The notes beneath the pieces are model-generated. The model had not been told where the DNA came from. It made no database searches and saw only the letters and a list, made by a program, of their open reading frames with translations. A stretch of DNA of 30,736 bases, taken from positions 1-30,736 of the IMG/VR virus record IMGVR_UViG_3300047494_000262. One strand, given 5' to 3'. Every line of letters begins with the position of its first letter. Position 1 is the first letter of the stretch. A program made the translations under genes and the position numbers. Origin of the DNA: a virus. This document shows positions 1 to 7,083 of the stretch, piece by piece.

Positions 1-1620
1 GTGCGCGGTGACAAGAACACCAAGGAAAACAGGAACGGCTTCGCGGCACGGCCGGGTGTCCGTTGCGCAATCTACACGCGCAAGTCTACGGAGGAGGGCC
101 TCGAACAGGCTTTCAATACCTTGGACGCCCAGCGCGAGGCGGCCGAGTCGTTTATCAACAGTCAGCGCCAGGAAGGATGGGTGGCGCTACCGCAGAAATA
201 CGACGACGGCGGCTATACCGGCGCTAACATGGATCGCCCCGCGCTAAAGCGCCTGCTCGCCGATATCGAATCCGGCGTCGTGAACTGCGTTGCTGTGTAC
301 AAGGTGGACAGGCTTTCGCGGTCGCTGCTCGATTTCTCGCGGATCATGGAGATCCTCGACAAGCACGGCGCGACGTTCGTGTCGGTAACGCAGCAATTCA
401 ACACCACCAGCTCGATGGGTCGCCTCACCCTGAACGTCCTGCTCTCGTTTGCCCAGTTCGAGCGGGAGATGATCTCCGAGCGCACCCGCGACAAGATGGG
501 CGCGGCCCGGCGCAAGGGCAAGTGGGTTGGCGGTAATCCCGTGATCGGCTACGACGTCGCGCCGCAAGGCGGCTCCCTGGTGGTGAACCAGGAGGAGGCG
601 CAACGGGTACGGGAGATCTTCGCCCTCTACCTGGAGCTCGGGTCACTGATCCCAGTGGTGGAAGAACTCGACCGCCGCGGATGGCGGATGAAATCCTGGA
701 CGACACGTGAAGGGCGGCAGACGGGCGGGAAGCCGATCGCCAAGAATAGCCTCTACAACCTGCTCACCAACATGATCTATGCAGGCAAAGTCGAATATGA
801 CGGCAAGGTCTATGAAGGCGAACACGAGCGCACGGTTGATGATGAACTCTGGAACAAGGTCCAGAGTACCCTCAGCCGCAACGGTCGGTGCGGCGGGCGC
901 AATGTCGGCAACAAGCACGGCGCGCTGCTTAAAGGGCTGGTGCGATGTGCCAGTTGCGACGTCGGCATGATTCACAGCTACGTCAACAAGGAGAACAAGG
1001 TGTACCGCTACTACGTTTGCATTAAGGCCCACCAACGGGGTTGGGCTCAATGCGAAACGCGGTCGGTTTCGGCTCCCGCGCTTGAGAACGCCGTGGTGGA
1101 GCAGCTGCGCGGTATCGCCCGGAATCCCACTGTGCTGCGCGAGGTATTGCGGCAGATCGCCGATCACAGGCAGAAAGACTCAGCGGGAATGGAAAGGGAG
1201 AAGGCCGACATCGAGCGGGAGATCAAGAAGATCGCTCAGGAGATAACACAGACCGTTTCGTTGGTCGGCGAACCGGGTCCGGTGGCCGAACTTGCCACCT
1301 CCCGTCTGGCCGAGAACCATGAGAAGATTTCGCATCTCAACAGTCGATACGCCGAGCTTCGCCAGCAGTTGGCTGCCATTGAAGGAGGCGGCCTCAACCC
1401 AATGGAAGTCGAGGCGGCGCTCCATGACTTCGATCCACTTTGGGAGCAATTGTCGACGTGGGAGCAGGAGAGGTTCATCCGGACGCTGGTCGAGAACGTT
1501 GGTTACGACGGCAGGACCGGGACGGTGACGGTCGGCTTTCGATCTCAGGGGATCAAAGATCTCTGCAACTGGGCACCAGCCCTGATGGAGAAGCATGAAC
1601 ATGCAAAACGGCGGGTTTAA
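1..1620 (+). CDS. Large serine recombinase (phage/element integrase)
   Basis: A 539-aa site-specific recombinase of the large serine (resolvase/invertase) family, which cuts and rejoins att sites through a covalent phosphoserine intermediate. Visible parts in order: an N-terminal resolvase domain with the AIYTRKS motif (residues 23-29, Ser29 the likely nucleophile, Arg27 nearby) and KVDRLSRS (101-108); a Recombinase domain (about 175-295); a zinc ribbon with Cys315, Cys318, Cys339 and Cys350; and a charged, coiled-coil-rich segment (about 390-475). The length is normal for phage integrases of this class. The GTG start is the first base of the window, so the upstream promoter and any attachment site cannot be seen and a slightly longer N-terminus is possible. 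It overlaps the next small gene. It is the best evidence that the region is an integrated element. The family is certain; the role as integrase is inference. Confidence 0.95.
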   Translation: MRGDKNTKENRNGFAARPGVRCAIYTRKSTEEGLEQAFNTLDAQREAAESFINSQRQEGWVALPQKYDDGGYTGANMDRPALKRLLADIESGVVNCVAVYKVDRLSRSLLDFSRIMEILDKHGATFVSVTQQFNTTSSMGRLTLNVLLSFAQFEREMISERTRDKMGAARRKGKWVGGNPVIGYDVAPQGGSLVVNQEEAQRVREIFALYLELGSLIPVVEELDRRGWRMKSWTTREGRQTGGKPIAKNSLYNLLTNMIYAGKVEYDGKVYEGEHERTVDDELWNKVQSTLSRNGRCGGRNVGNKHGALLKGLVRCASCDVGMIHSYVNKENKVYRYYVCIKAHQRGWAQCETRSVSAPALENAVVEQLRGIARNPTVLREVLRQIADHRQKDSAGMEREKADIEREIKKIAQEITQTVSLVGEPGPVAELATSRLAENHEKISHLNSRYAELRQQLAAIEGGGLNPMEVEAALHDFDPLWEQLSTWEQERFIRTLVENVGYDGRTGTVTVGFRSQGIKDLCNWAPALMEKHEHAKRRV

Positions 1621-2005
1621 GATTCAGTTCCCCCTGCACTCTTCGGGACGGCAACCGGGAGACGGGCAGGCAGATACAGCAGCCTCCGGAAATGGGCGGG
1701 TGCCACGAGTGACGCAGGTAATGGCTCTGGCCATCCAGTTCCAGGACATGATCCAGCGAGGAGAGGCACAAGACTACGCAGACCTTGCCCGGCTCGGTTG
1801 CGTGACGCGGGAACGCATGAGCCAGATCATGGAATTGCTGTGGCTCGCACCGGACATCCAGCGGGAGATTCTAGAGTTCAGACCGACAGGCTCCACGCCC
1901 TTCCCCATCAGCGAGGTCTCGGTGCGGCGAGTGGCTGGCGACTTGGCGTGGGAGGAGCAAAGGGAGGCGTGGCACAACCTGAAGCAGAACAGTCGTTTAG
2001 GCTGA
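1595..2005 (+). CDS. Small helix-turn-helix protein coupled to the serine recombinase
   Basis: A 136-aa protein overlapping the last 26 bases of the recombinase gene in another frame. The ATG is preceded by GGAG at good distance (cctgatggagaagc), and a second in-frame ATG lies two codons on. The first 40 residues are polar and probably disordered. Residues about 40-95 look like a ParB/KorB-type helix-turn-helix, with a helical stretch, then DYADLARLGCVTRERMSQIM, then LLWLAPDIQREIL. Small HTH proteins of this kind often sit directly after large serine recombinases, and a role as partner or recombination directionality factor is plausible but unproven. The C-terminal part (about 100-136) has a conserved-looking SVRRVAG...WEEQREAW stretch. 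Confidence 0.8.
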   Translation: MNMQNGGFKIQFPLHSSGRQPGDGQADTAASGNGRVPRVTQVMALAIQFQDMIQRGEAQDYADLARLGCVTRERMSQIMELLWLAPDIQREILEFRPTGSTPFPISEVSVRRVAGDLAWEEQREAWHNLKQNSRLG

Positions 2006-2136
2006 GGAAAACGCTTCAAGATTATCCTCAGGAAATCCACCGTAGAAGGCCTGTCAACTGCCAGATTGTCCCGAAAATCAGCGTCTTAGGCTGTGGTTAT
2101 GTTCGCGTTTTCTTCGCCATGATATCCTTGCGGTTT

Positions 2137-2154
2137 GTTCATCGCTGAATGAAC
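2137..2154. promoter_or_regulatory. Inverted repeat in the leader of the 2246 gene
   Basis: GTTCAT (2137-2142) and ATGAAC (2149-2154) form a perfect 6-bp inverted repeat with a 6-bp centre, inside the 240-bp gap between the recombinase unit and the gene at 2246. A second small inverted repeat, CCCAA-gat-TTGGG, follows within a few bases. The gap otherwise shows no gene. This is a possible operator or leader hairpin; short repeats of this size can occur by chance. Confidence 0.3.
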
Positions 2155-2245
2155 CCCAAGATTTGGGCTCCTTTGGGAAAAGGGACGCTTGGCCGTCGCC
2201 ATACGGCTGAGTCGGGAGCCATCCTGATCACCGGAGGCTACCAAC

Positions 2246-3439
2246 GTGCCCGCTTTCTTCGACCTACCTTCATTCATCCGCCGCGTTTCAAATCCTCTCC
2301 TTCAACGGTTTTTTTCCGACACCGAGGCGTTCGCCCATTTCGACTGGACGGCTGCCAGTGGCAGAAAAACCGGACCGATCCTACATGCCTTCAATCTGAG
2401 CACGCCGGACCAGCGGCGAAACTCCTTCGAAGTTTTCCGCCGCGTCGAATCTCTGGCAACGTCCTTGGGGACACAGATGCTCATCGAAGCAAGCCGCCAG
2501 TCAGGCGATGGAGTTGCGGGAAAGCTGGCAGCCATGAGGAGCGCCCATGACCGCGCCTTCTGGATGTTTCTGGAGTATCCAAACGTTATCGATATCGCAC
2601 GGACGCTGGCGCGGATCGAATTGCTCCCGAAGAGGATGTGGGAGTCGCGGCAGGGGCTCCCTGTGCGGCAGCTTGAGGTGACCGACGCAGTCAGGGCGGA
2701 ACTACAGCGTCAGATCAAGGAAATGTATCAGCCCGAGCAGTGCCGCGGGGAGCATTGCGAGGTGGAGTATATGCGGCGGGAAGGCGGCATCGATTGCTTC
2801 TTCGCATATCCAGCCGATTATTTGGACGAGCGCGAAGGCTACGATTTGACGGGGCAGTTCGAACGGACTAACTGGAATCCCGCCTTCAAGATCGTTTATG
2901 CGTACCACTCAGCGGACGGCGCACTCGACGTCTGCGCGCAGGGCGGCACCAAAATCCGAAATCGTCTGGCCCACATCTTTGCCCGCGCGGTGCTCGGAGC
3001 CGATCAGGAACTGAAGCTCTCCGAACTGGACAGCTTTGACCTCGACGTTCTGAAGGACCCCAACCTGACCTTCCCGACGAACCCCGCCGACGGGATCTCG
3101 CGCGTCCGGATTCAATCTATGAAGCTGCGGTTTCTCGGCAAGAAGCCCGCAGTGATCGATGTCTCGATTGACGCACGCCGCCGGGAAGGTTCCATCCACG
3201 AGGTTCTGGCCGACAAATTCCGGGACGAACACGCGAGGCTGGCGACGGCCACAGTATCGGGTGCAGTCCTGCAGGCTTTCCTGCAGACGCCCGCAGGAAA
3301 GGAGCGGAGCATCAGTTTCCGTATCTCGATGCCGTCTTTCTGCGACCTCGAAGACTCGCCCGAGGACCAGATGCTGCGGGCATACCTGCCGATATGGAAG
3401 ATCCAAAAACATGCGAACAGTCTGGCAGCTACTGCTTGA
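2246..3439 (+). CDS. Conserved-looking protein of unknown function (397 aa), first gene of a two-gene unit
   Basis: I do not recognise this 397-aa protein. The GTG start is chosen because GGAGG (accggaggctaccaac) lies at ideal distance upstream. No signal peptide, membrane segment or nucleotide-binding motif is evident. The protein appears globular and mixed alpha/beta, with two Cys/His-containing stretches around residues 165-190 (EQCRGEHCEVEY, then IDCFFAYPADYLDE). Near residue 235 is GTKIRNRLAHIFARAVLG. It overlaps the next gene by 29 bases, so the pair is translationally coupled. The position between the recombinase and the phage early operon, with its own leader, fits a cargo gene. A defence or regulatory role is only a guess from location. 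Confidence 0.8.
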   Translation: MPAFFDLPSFIRRVSNPLLQRFFSDTEAFAHFDWTAASGRKTGPILHAFNLSTPDQRRNSFEVFRRVESLATSLGTQMLIEASRQSGDGVAGKLAAMRSAHDRAFWMFLEYPNVIDIARTLARIELLPKRMWESRQGLPVRQLEVTDAVRAELQRQIKEMYQPEQCRGEHCEVEYMRREGGIDCFFAYPADYLDEREGYDLTGQFERTNWNPAFKIVYAYHSADGALDVCAQGGTKIRNRLAHIFARAVLGADQELKLSELDSFDLDVLKDPNLTFPTNPADGISRVRIQSMKLRFLGKKPAVIDVSIDARRREGSIHEVLADKFRDEHARLATATVSGAVLQAFLQTPAGKERSISFRISMPSFCDLEDSPEDQMLRAYLPIWKIQKHANSLAATA

Positions 3440-4841
3440 TCGGCTGGCCAACGGTGGGCCGATCGAGGCCGACGAAGTGCGCCGCCTGGACAAGAAGCAA
3501 TGGCAGGATGCCCTCGTGCTGGGGCTGCTGCGCGAAATAGAGATGGTGGAATCGATCATCTGCGATCAGTGCGGTGACGGACACTGGGCCGGGATCCATT
3601 GGGTGAAGCCGGGAGTCGAGGCTGTTTTCGGATGCACCGAAGGCGTCTTCGAAATCGAAATCGACCGGTTGCGGCAGTGGCGAGTCGACGCTGTTCGCGT
3701 GGCGGAGCTTGCTGCAGGCAGCCTCGATCTTCCTTCCGCCGTTGAGATTCTGCTGCCGGACTGCCTTTGGCGTATTGGCCGGAGGCGGCTGGGCGGGCGG
3801 TACCGGGACATCTTCTTCGGGATTGGAGGGGACGTGTCGGTGTCCGCGATGTCGGCCGCGATCCGGTCATCCATCGGCCCGGGCTCGGCACTGCTGCTTA
3901 CGATTGGCACCAGAGTGAATCCGGAAGGCCTGCCTGCCGGCCAGTACCTGTTCGACCTCGCTTCCGTATCCCGCGTTGAAGATGAACGCGTGGTGATCGA
4001 TCTCGAATACATTGGGGACAGGCTAACGGAAAGCGGGGCACCGGCCCGCAAATCAATGGCCAGCATTCCGGCTCCAGCCGGAACGACCTGGCGACAAGTT
4101 TCGATCATCGTCTTCGAGAGCTTCATGGAGATCGCGGCCGGCGGCACTGTCCGCGAAGTTGCGTTTTCCGAACTCGGCGTGGAGCAAGGCTCGCAACCCA
4201 TTGAGTTGCTGAAATGCTTTGCCGCAGCACGAGGAACGCTGGGTGCGGAGAAGATCAAGGATCTGGTCGGAGGGGCATCGCTCCCGAAAGCACGCGTGCT
4301 GCGCCTCCGCCAATTGCTGCAGCCTTTGATCGAGATCGACGGCGATCCGATCAAACACAACAGAAAAGCCGGTAGTTACTCGTGCCAGTTCGAGATCCGG
4401 CTCGCCGGAGACGACGGGTTCCACACGCCAGCCGGCGCAACCTGGCTGGACCTGACCTTTCACGAAAGGGAGGATGGCCGCATCATCGTGTCAGTTCCGG
4501 AGAGGCGGAAGTTCCGGGCGCATGGATTGAATGTCGATGGCCAGGGAACCGGCGAGGTTGCGGAGCGAAGCGCTCTGACTTCCCGAACTCACTCGCTGGA
4601 AGAGATCGGGTTACGTGCGGAGTCCGGCAGACTCACGGAAGAAGGCCGTGAATTCGTGACGCTACTCAGGGCCAGCGGAACCCTCGCGCGCGGCGGCAAC
4701 GACATGACGGTGCTCCAGCTCGCGAAGCGGCTTCGCGCGTGGACAGGGCTCGACGGCGAACCCCTCCGCCTGATCGAAGCGACCGGGTCGTGGTCGGCGG
4801 TTTTCGCCTGCTCAAGCGGGGCGGTTCAAACAAAGAAATAA
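3411..4841 (+). CDS. Unknown protein (476 aa), second gene of the two-gene unit; possible C-terminal winged helix
   Basis: The ATG at 3411 is preceded by GGAAG and lies inside the end of the 397-aa gene; the open frame runs further upstream, but there it only shadows that gene. The product is 476 aa and I cannot assign a family. Features seen: an N-terminal helical segment with CDQCGDGHW near residue 50 (a CxxC that could bind metal), a long beta-rich middle, and around residues 265-320 a helix-rich stretch (AAARGTLGAEKIKDLVGG, then LRLRQLLQPLIEIDGDPI). That stretch resembles a response-regulator-type winged helix followed by a beta hairpin. The C-terminus is helical. It is convergent with the DUF429 gene, with only 22 bases between the stops. 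DNA binding is a weak inference. Confidence 0.8.
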   Translation: MRTVWQLLLDRLANGGPIEADEVRRLDKKQWQDALVLGLLREIEMVESIICDQCGDGHWAGIHWVKPGVEAVFGCTEGVFEIEIDRLRQWRVDAVRVAELAAGSLDLPSAVEILLPDCLWRIGRRRLGGRYRDIFFGIGGDVSVSAMSAAIRSSIGPGSALLLTIGTRVNPEGLPAGQYLFDLASVSRVEDERVVIDLEYIGDRLTESGAPARKSMASIPAPAGTTWRQVSIIVFESFMEIAAGGTVREVAFSELGVEQGSQPIELLKCFAAARGTLGAEKIKDLVGGASLPKARVLRLRQLLQPLIEIDGDPIKHNRKAGSYSCQFEIRLAGDDGFHTPAGATWLDLTFHEREDGRIIVSVPERRKFRAHGLNVDGQGTGEVAERSALTSRTHSLEEIGLRAESGRLTEEGREFVTLLRASGTLARGGNDMTVLQLAKRLRAWTGLDGEPLRLIEATGSWSAVFACSSGAVQTKK

Positions 4842-4863
4842 GCACTCTCAGCCGCACGAGCAG

Positions 4864-5652
4864 TCAGGCGACACCCAGAATCCACCCCTCGATCTCCGCT
4901 GTCTTTCTCTCGGCCTTCTCAAGCTGAGGATTCAGAGCGTGCGCCAGCGCTCCGCTGATGTCAGCCTGGCGCATCCACGCCGCGATCGAATAGGCGTCGT
5001 GTTGGTCGCTGTTCCGGCCATCCCGCGGGAAGCTCCGGCTCCAGAGCGCGGGATAGACCTCCGCAACTGCAGACAGCCCCGGTGGAATTTGCCAGCCATC
5101 GAACGGCCAGAAGTGCACGCGCCGAGTTGCTTGTCGCCTCAGATGGAGGAGCCAGGGAAGTCCGGCATGAGTAGACTTCGCTACCGACCCCTGCACGTCG
5201 AAGTGAAAAACAGACTTTGCCGCGCCCGCTCGAATTTCAGTTACGCGCCTCCAGCGACTGTTTCCTGAGCGCGCTTCGCCATTGCCAAGCAGCCCTTCGC
5301 GCACAAAATCGACATAGACATCTTCGTCGGTTGGCCAGTGGCGGTGGAAGTCCTCGAGAAATGCTTCCCAGTTGTGCAGCAGATGGTGCCGGTGAAAATA
5401 CTGCAGCGGGAACGAGAAGCCGTGGTCGACGCCGACCAGGGTGCGCGGTGATTCAGAAAGCCGGGCTGTAAGCCACTCGGCGAGGCCGCGGCGTGTCCAG
5501 TATTTGCGCGGACTCGGCGGTGGTTCCACCTCGAAGGGCGGCGTCGCCGGATCGGCCATGTAGACCCGCAGACCTTTGAGGCTCGAAGTCGGAGTCTGGG
5601 CTCCCGAATAGTCGATGCCGACGTAACGGTCAAACATGGGTTTTTCGCTCAT
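4864..5652 (-). CDS. DUF429-type protein, predicted RNase-H-fold nuclease
   Basis: A 262-aa minus-strand protein. The ATG at 5652 is preferred because GGGAGGA stands about 8 bases upstream; the frame is open for 34 more codons but that part does not look coding. The N-terminus YVGIDYSGAQ (Asp14) and the later LVGVDHGFSFP (Asp76), VAEVYPALW (Glu198) and DQHDAYSIAAW (Asp216/Asp219) match the acidic pattern of the DUF429 family, which is predicted to have an RNase-H-like fold. No biochemical function is established for most members. It is the only minus-strand gene in the left third and is divergent from the early operon, sharing a 197-bp control region with it. Confidence 0.8.
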   Translation of the reverse strand: MSEKPMFDRYVGIDYSGAQTPTSSLKGLRVYMADPATPPFEVEPPPSPRKYWTRRGLAEWLTARLSESPRTLVGVDHGFSFPLQYFHRHHLLHNWEAFLEDFHRHWPTDEDVYVDFVREGLLGNGEARSGNSRWRRVTEIRAGAAKSVFHFDVQGSVAKSTHAGLPWLLHLRRQATRRVHFWPFDGWQIPPGLSAVAEVYPALWSRSFPRDGRNSDQHDAYSIAAWMRQADISGALAHALNPQLEKAERKTAEIEGWILGVA

Positions 5653-5708
5653 GCCCGACTTCCTCCCTTCGGCGGATCGTACCAGATCTGAACCTGCCGG
5701 AGACGAAA

Positions 5709-5828
5709 GTTCCATGTAACCGAGCGATGTGTCCGCCGCCGGAAAAATCTTCAAACTGTATTTCCATTCTTTTCAATCAGATGCGCCTAGCTGCCGTCGG
5801 AAACAGGCCAGTTCGGTTCCATGTAACC
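5709..5828. promoter_or_regulatory. Pair of 13-bp near-palindromic direct repeats (candidate operators)
   Basis: GTTCCATGTAACC occurs exactly at 5709-5721 and again at 5816-5828, in the 197-bp divergent gap between the DUF429 gene and the early operon. The unit is itself nearly palindromic (GGTTCCATGTAACC at the second copy; GGTT/AACC arms with a CATG centre), as expected for a site bound by a dimeric repressor. No convincing -35/-10 pair could be chosen. An exact 13-bp repeat in so short a gap is unlikely by chance. The operator role is inference. Confidence 0.5.
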
Positions 5829-5849
5829 CTGACCGGAGCAGAGGACACG

Positions 5850-6176
5850 ATGAATTCGCCACCTTCTGCCACCAAAGTCACCACCAACCGAAACCCAGAC
5901 CCCGCCCGCACCGGAACCGGCACGGAGGGCACAGTCAGGGGAGCCTTCGACGATGTCGCTCTGCTCATCGGCGGTGTCGCCGTCATCCACCACTTGGACG
6001 ACGACCTGACCTGGACGCTCATGAAGCGGCTGGACCGAATCCGGGTCCGCCTGCTCCGCGATCTCAAAGGAAATTCCCGTCGCGACGATTTCGAGCCCGC
6101 CGGCGCTCAGCCGCCGCGGGTGCATGCCGCCGTCGAAGAATTCCTTGTCCGCAACCGCGCGGGGATAGGTGAGTGA
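5850..6176 (+). CDS. Small hypothetical protein, first gene of the early operon
   Basis: A 108-aa protein of unknown function. The ATG at 5850 has a purine-rich site (gcagaggacacg) in front of it. The open frame extends 41 codons upstream, but that part covers the repeat-bearing control region and is unlikely to be translated. The first 30 residues are polar and Pro/Thr-rich. A helical part follows with VALLIGGVAVIHHLDDDLTWTLMKRLDRIR. The stop overlaps the next ATG (TGATG), so it is coupled to the following gene. A minus-strand open frame covers the same bases, but it lacks the operon context and ribosome site. Confidence 0.6.
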   Translation: MNSPPSATKVTTNRNPDPARTGTGTEGTVRGAFDDVALLIGGVAVIHHLDDDLTWTLMKRLDRIRVRLLRDLKGNSRRDDFEPAGAQPPRVHAAVEEFLVRNRAGIGE

Positions 6177-6526
6177 TGCCAGCCATGACACGAGCCACGC
6201 GGTTTTCACAACTCTCCGCACCAGAGCGGACGCTGGTACGGATTCTTCAATCGATCAATTTCGGTTCTATCGAACTGCTCGTAGTTCGAGGAGGCGAACC
6301 GGTTTTCAGTCCCGAACCGACGGTGCTGGTGGAACTGAAGCTCGATTCGGAGCCGGAGCCGCGACCAGAGAGCGACATCGCTGACTTCGAGCTTCGCGCC
6401 GAGATTACTCGTCTTCTGGCTCAGATCGACCATCTGGGCGACGGTTCGATTGAACGAATCGAAGTCCGGCACGGGATTCCCTGGCGTATGGTGATCGAGC
6501 GCTCTTTGAGAGGGGGCCGGCGATGA
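6176..6526 (+). CDS. Small hypothetical protein with an internal duplicated motif
   Basis: A 116-aa protein starting at the ATG that overlaps the previous stop (TGATG); a GTG three bases earlier is an alternative. I do not recognise a named family. Two similar segments are visible: SINFGSIELLVVRGGEPVF (about residues 26-44) and GDGSIERIEVRHGIPWRM (about 90-107), both of the pattern G-S-I-E-x2-x-V-R-x-G-x-P. This suggests two copies of a small beta-hairpin unit joined by an acidic linker (ELKLDSEPEPRPESD). It overlaps the sigma-like gene by ATGA and should be co-translated with it, so a role as its partner is possible. Confidence 0.7.
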   Translation: MPAMTRATRFSQLSAPERTLVRILQSINFGSIELLVVRGGEPVFSPEPTVLVELKLDSEPEPRPESDIADFELRAEITRLLAQIDHLGDGSIERIEVRHGIPWRMVIERSLRGGRR

Positions 6527-7083
6527 TGGCGGCAACCGCTGCACCCCTCATGGAATTCACTCCTTACCTGCTCAGCCAGACGGGACTTCGGGCGAGCTTG
6601 CTTCGTACAAGCTTTCAACTGGCTGCGGACGACTGGGAAGACATGCGGCAGGAGATGGTTCTCGATTGCCTGCGGCGCCTGCCGAGATTCAACGCGTCGC
6701 GCGGTGACTGGCGAGGCTTTGTGCGCGGCGTTGTCCGGAATCATGCGTGCGTTCTGGCAACGCGAAGAACCCGTTGCCGCGAATTCCAATCGACGGATTG
6801 CGAGGAGAGCATCGACGTATCCCTGGACGAAACCGCAGAAGCACGAACCGGCGTCGTTCCGGACTTCCGGCCCGCGCTGGAATTCAGTCTCGATCTTGAA
6901 CGAATCATCGCGCGTCTTCCCGAGGAATCGCGGACTGTAGCCCGTTACCTGGCCGAGATGCCGATATCCGCCATTTGCCGGCGAACGGGTCTATCCCGCC
7001 ATCGAGTCGGATTGCACATCGCGCTGATTCGGGCGGTGCTGGAAGCGGCTGGTTTCACTGGGAAACGGGGCGGCTGCCAATGA
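6523..7083 (+). CDS. Sigma-70-family-like protein (ECF-type RNA polymerase sigma factor)
   Basis: A 186-aa protein with a sigma-like layout. The region-2-like part (about residues 35-80) has DDWEDMRQEMVLDCLRRLPRF followed by a W-rGFvr-VVRNHA helix. An acidic linker follows, then a region-4-like part (about 127-180) with LPEESRTVARYLAEMPISAI and a helix-turn-helix containing TGLSRHRVGLH. The size fits ECF sigma factors. The start codon region is ATGATG after a strong GAGAGGGGG site, overlapping the previous stop; ATG 6526 is the alternative. It is coupled by ATGA to the helicase gene. It may switch host RNA polymerase to element promoters. The alternative is a helper of replication with a sigma-like HTH. 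Confidence 0.75.
   Translation: MMAATAAPLMEFTPYLLSQTGLRASLLRTSFQLAADDWEDMRQEMVLDCLRRLPRFNASRGDWRGFVRGVVRNHACVLATRRTRCREFQSTDCEESIDVSLDETAEARTGVVPDFRPALEFSLDLERIIARLPEESRTVARYLAEMPISAICRRTGLSRHRVGLHIALIRAVLEAAGFTGKRGGCQ

Noticed and set aside
3159-3410. Upstream extension of the 476-aa gene in the same frame
   Set aside because: It overlaps the 397-aa gene and reads as Arg/Ser-rich shadow sequence; ATG 3411 has a ribosome site.
5787-6221. 144-codon minus-strand open frame opposite the first early gene
   Set aside because: The plus-strand gene has a ribosome site and overlaps the next gene as in the rest of the operon; the minus frame has no such context.
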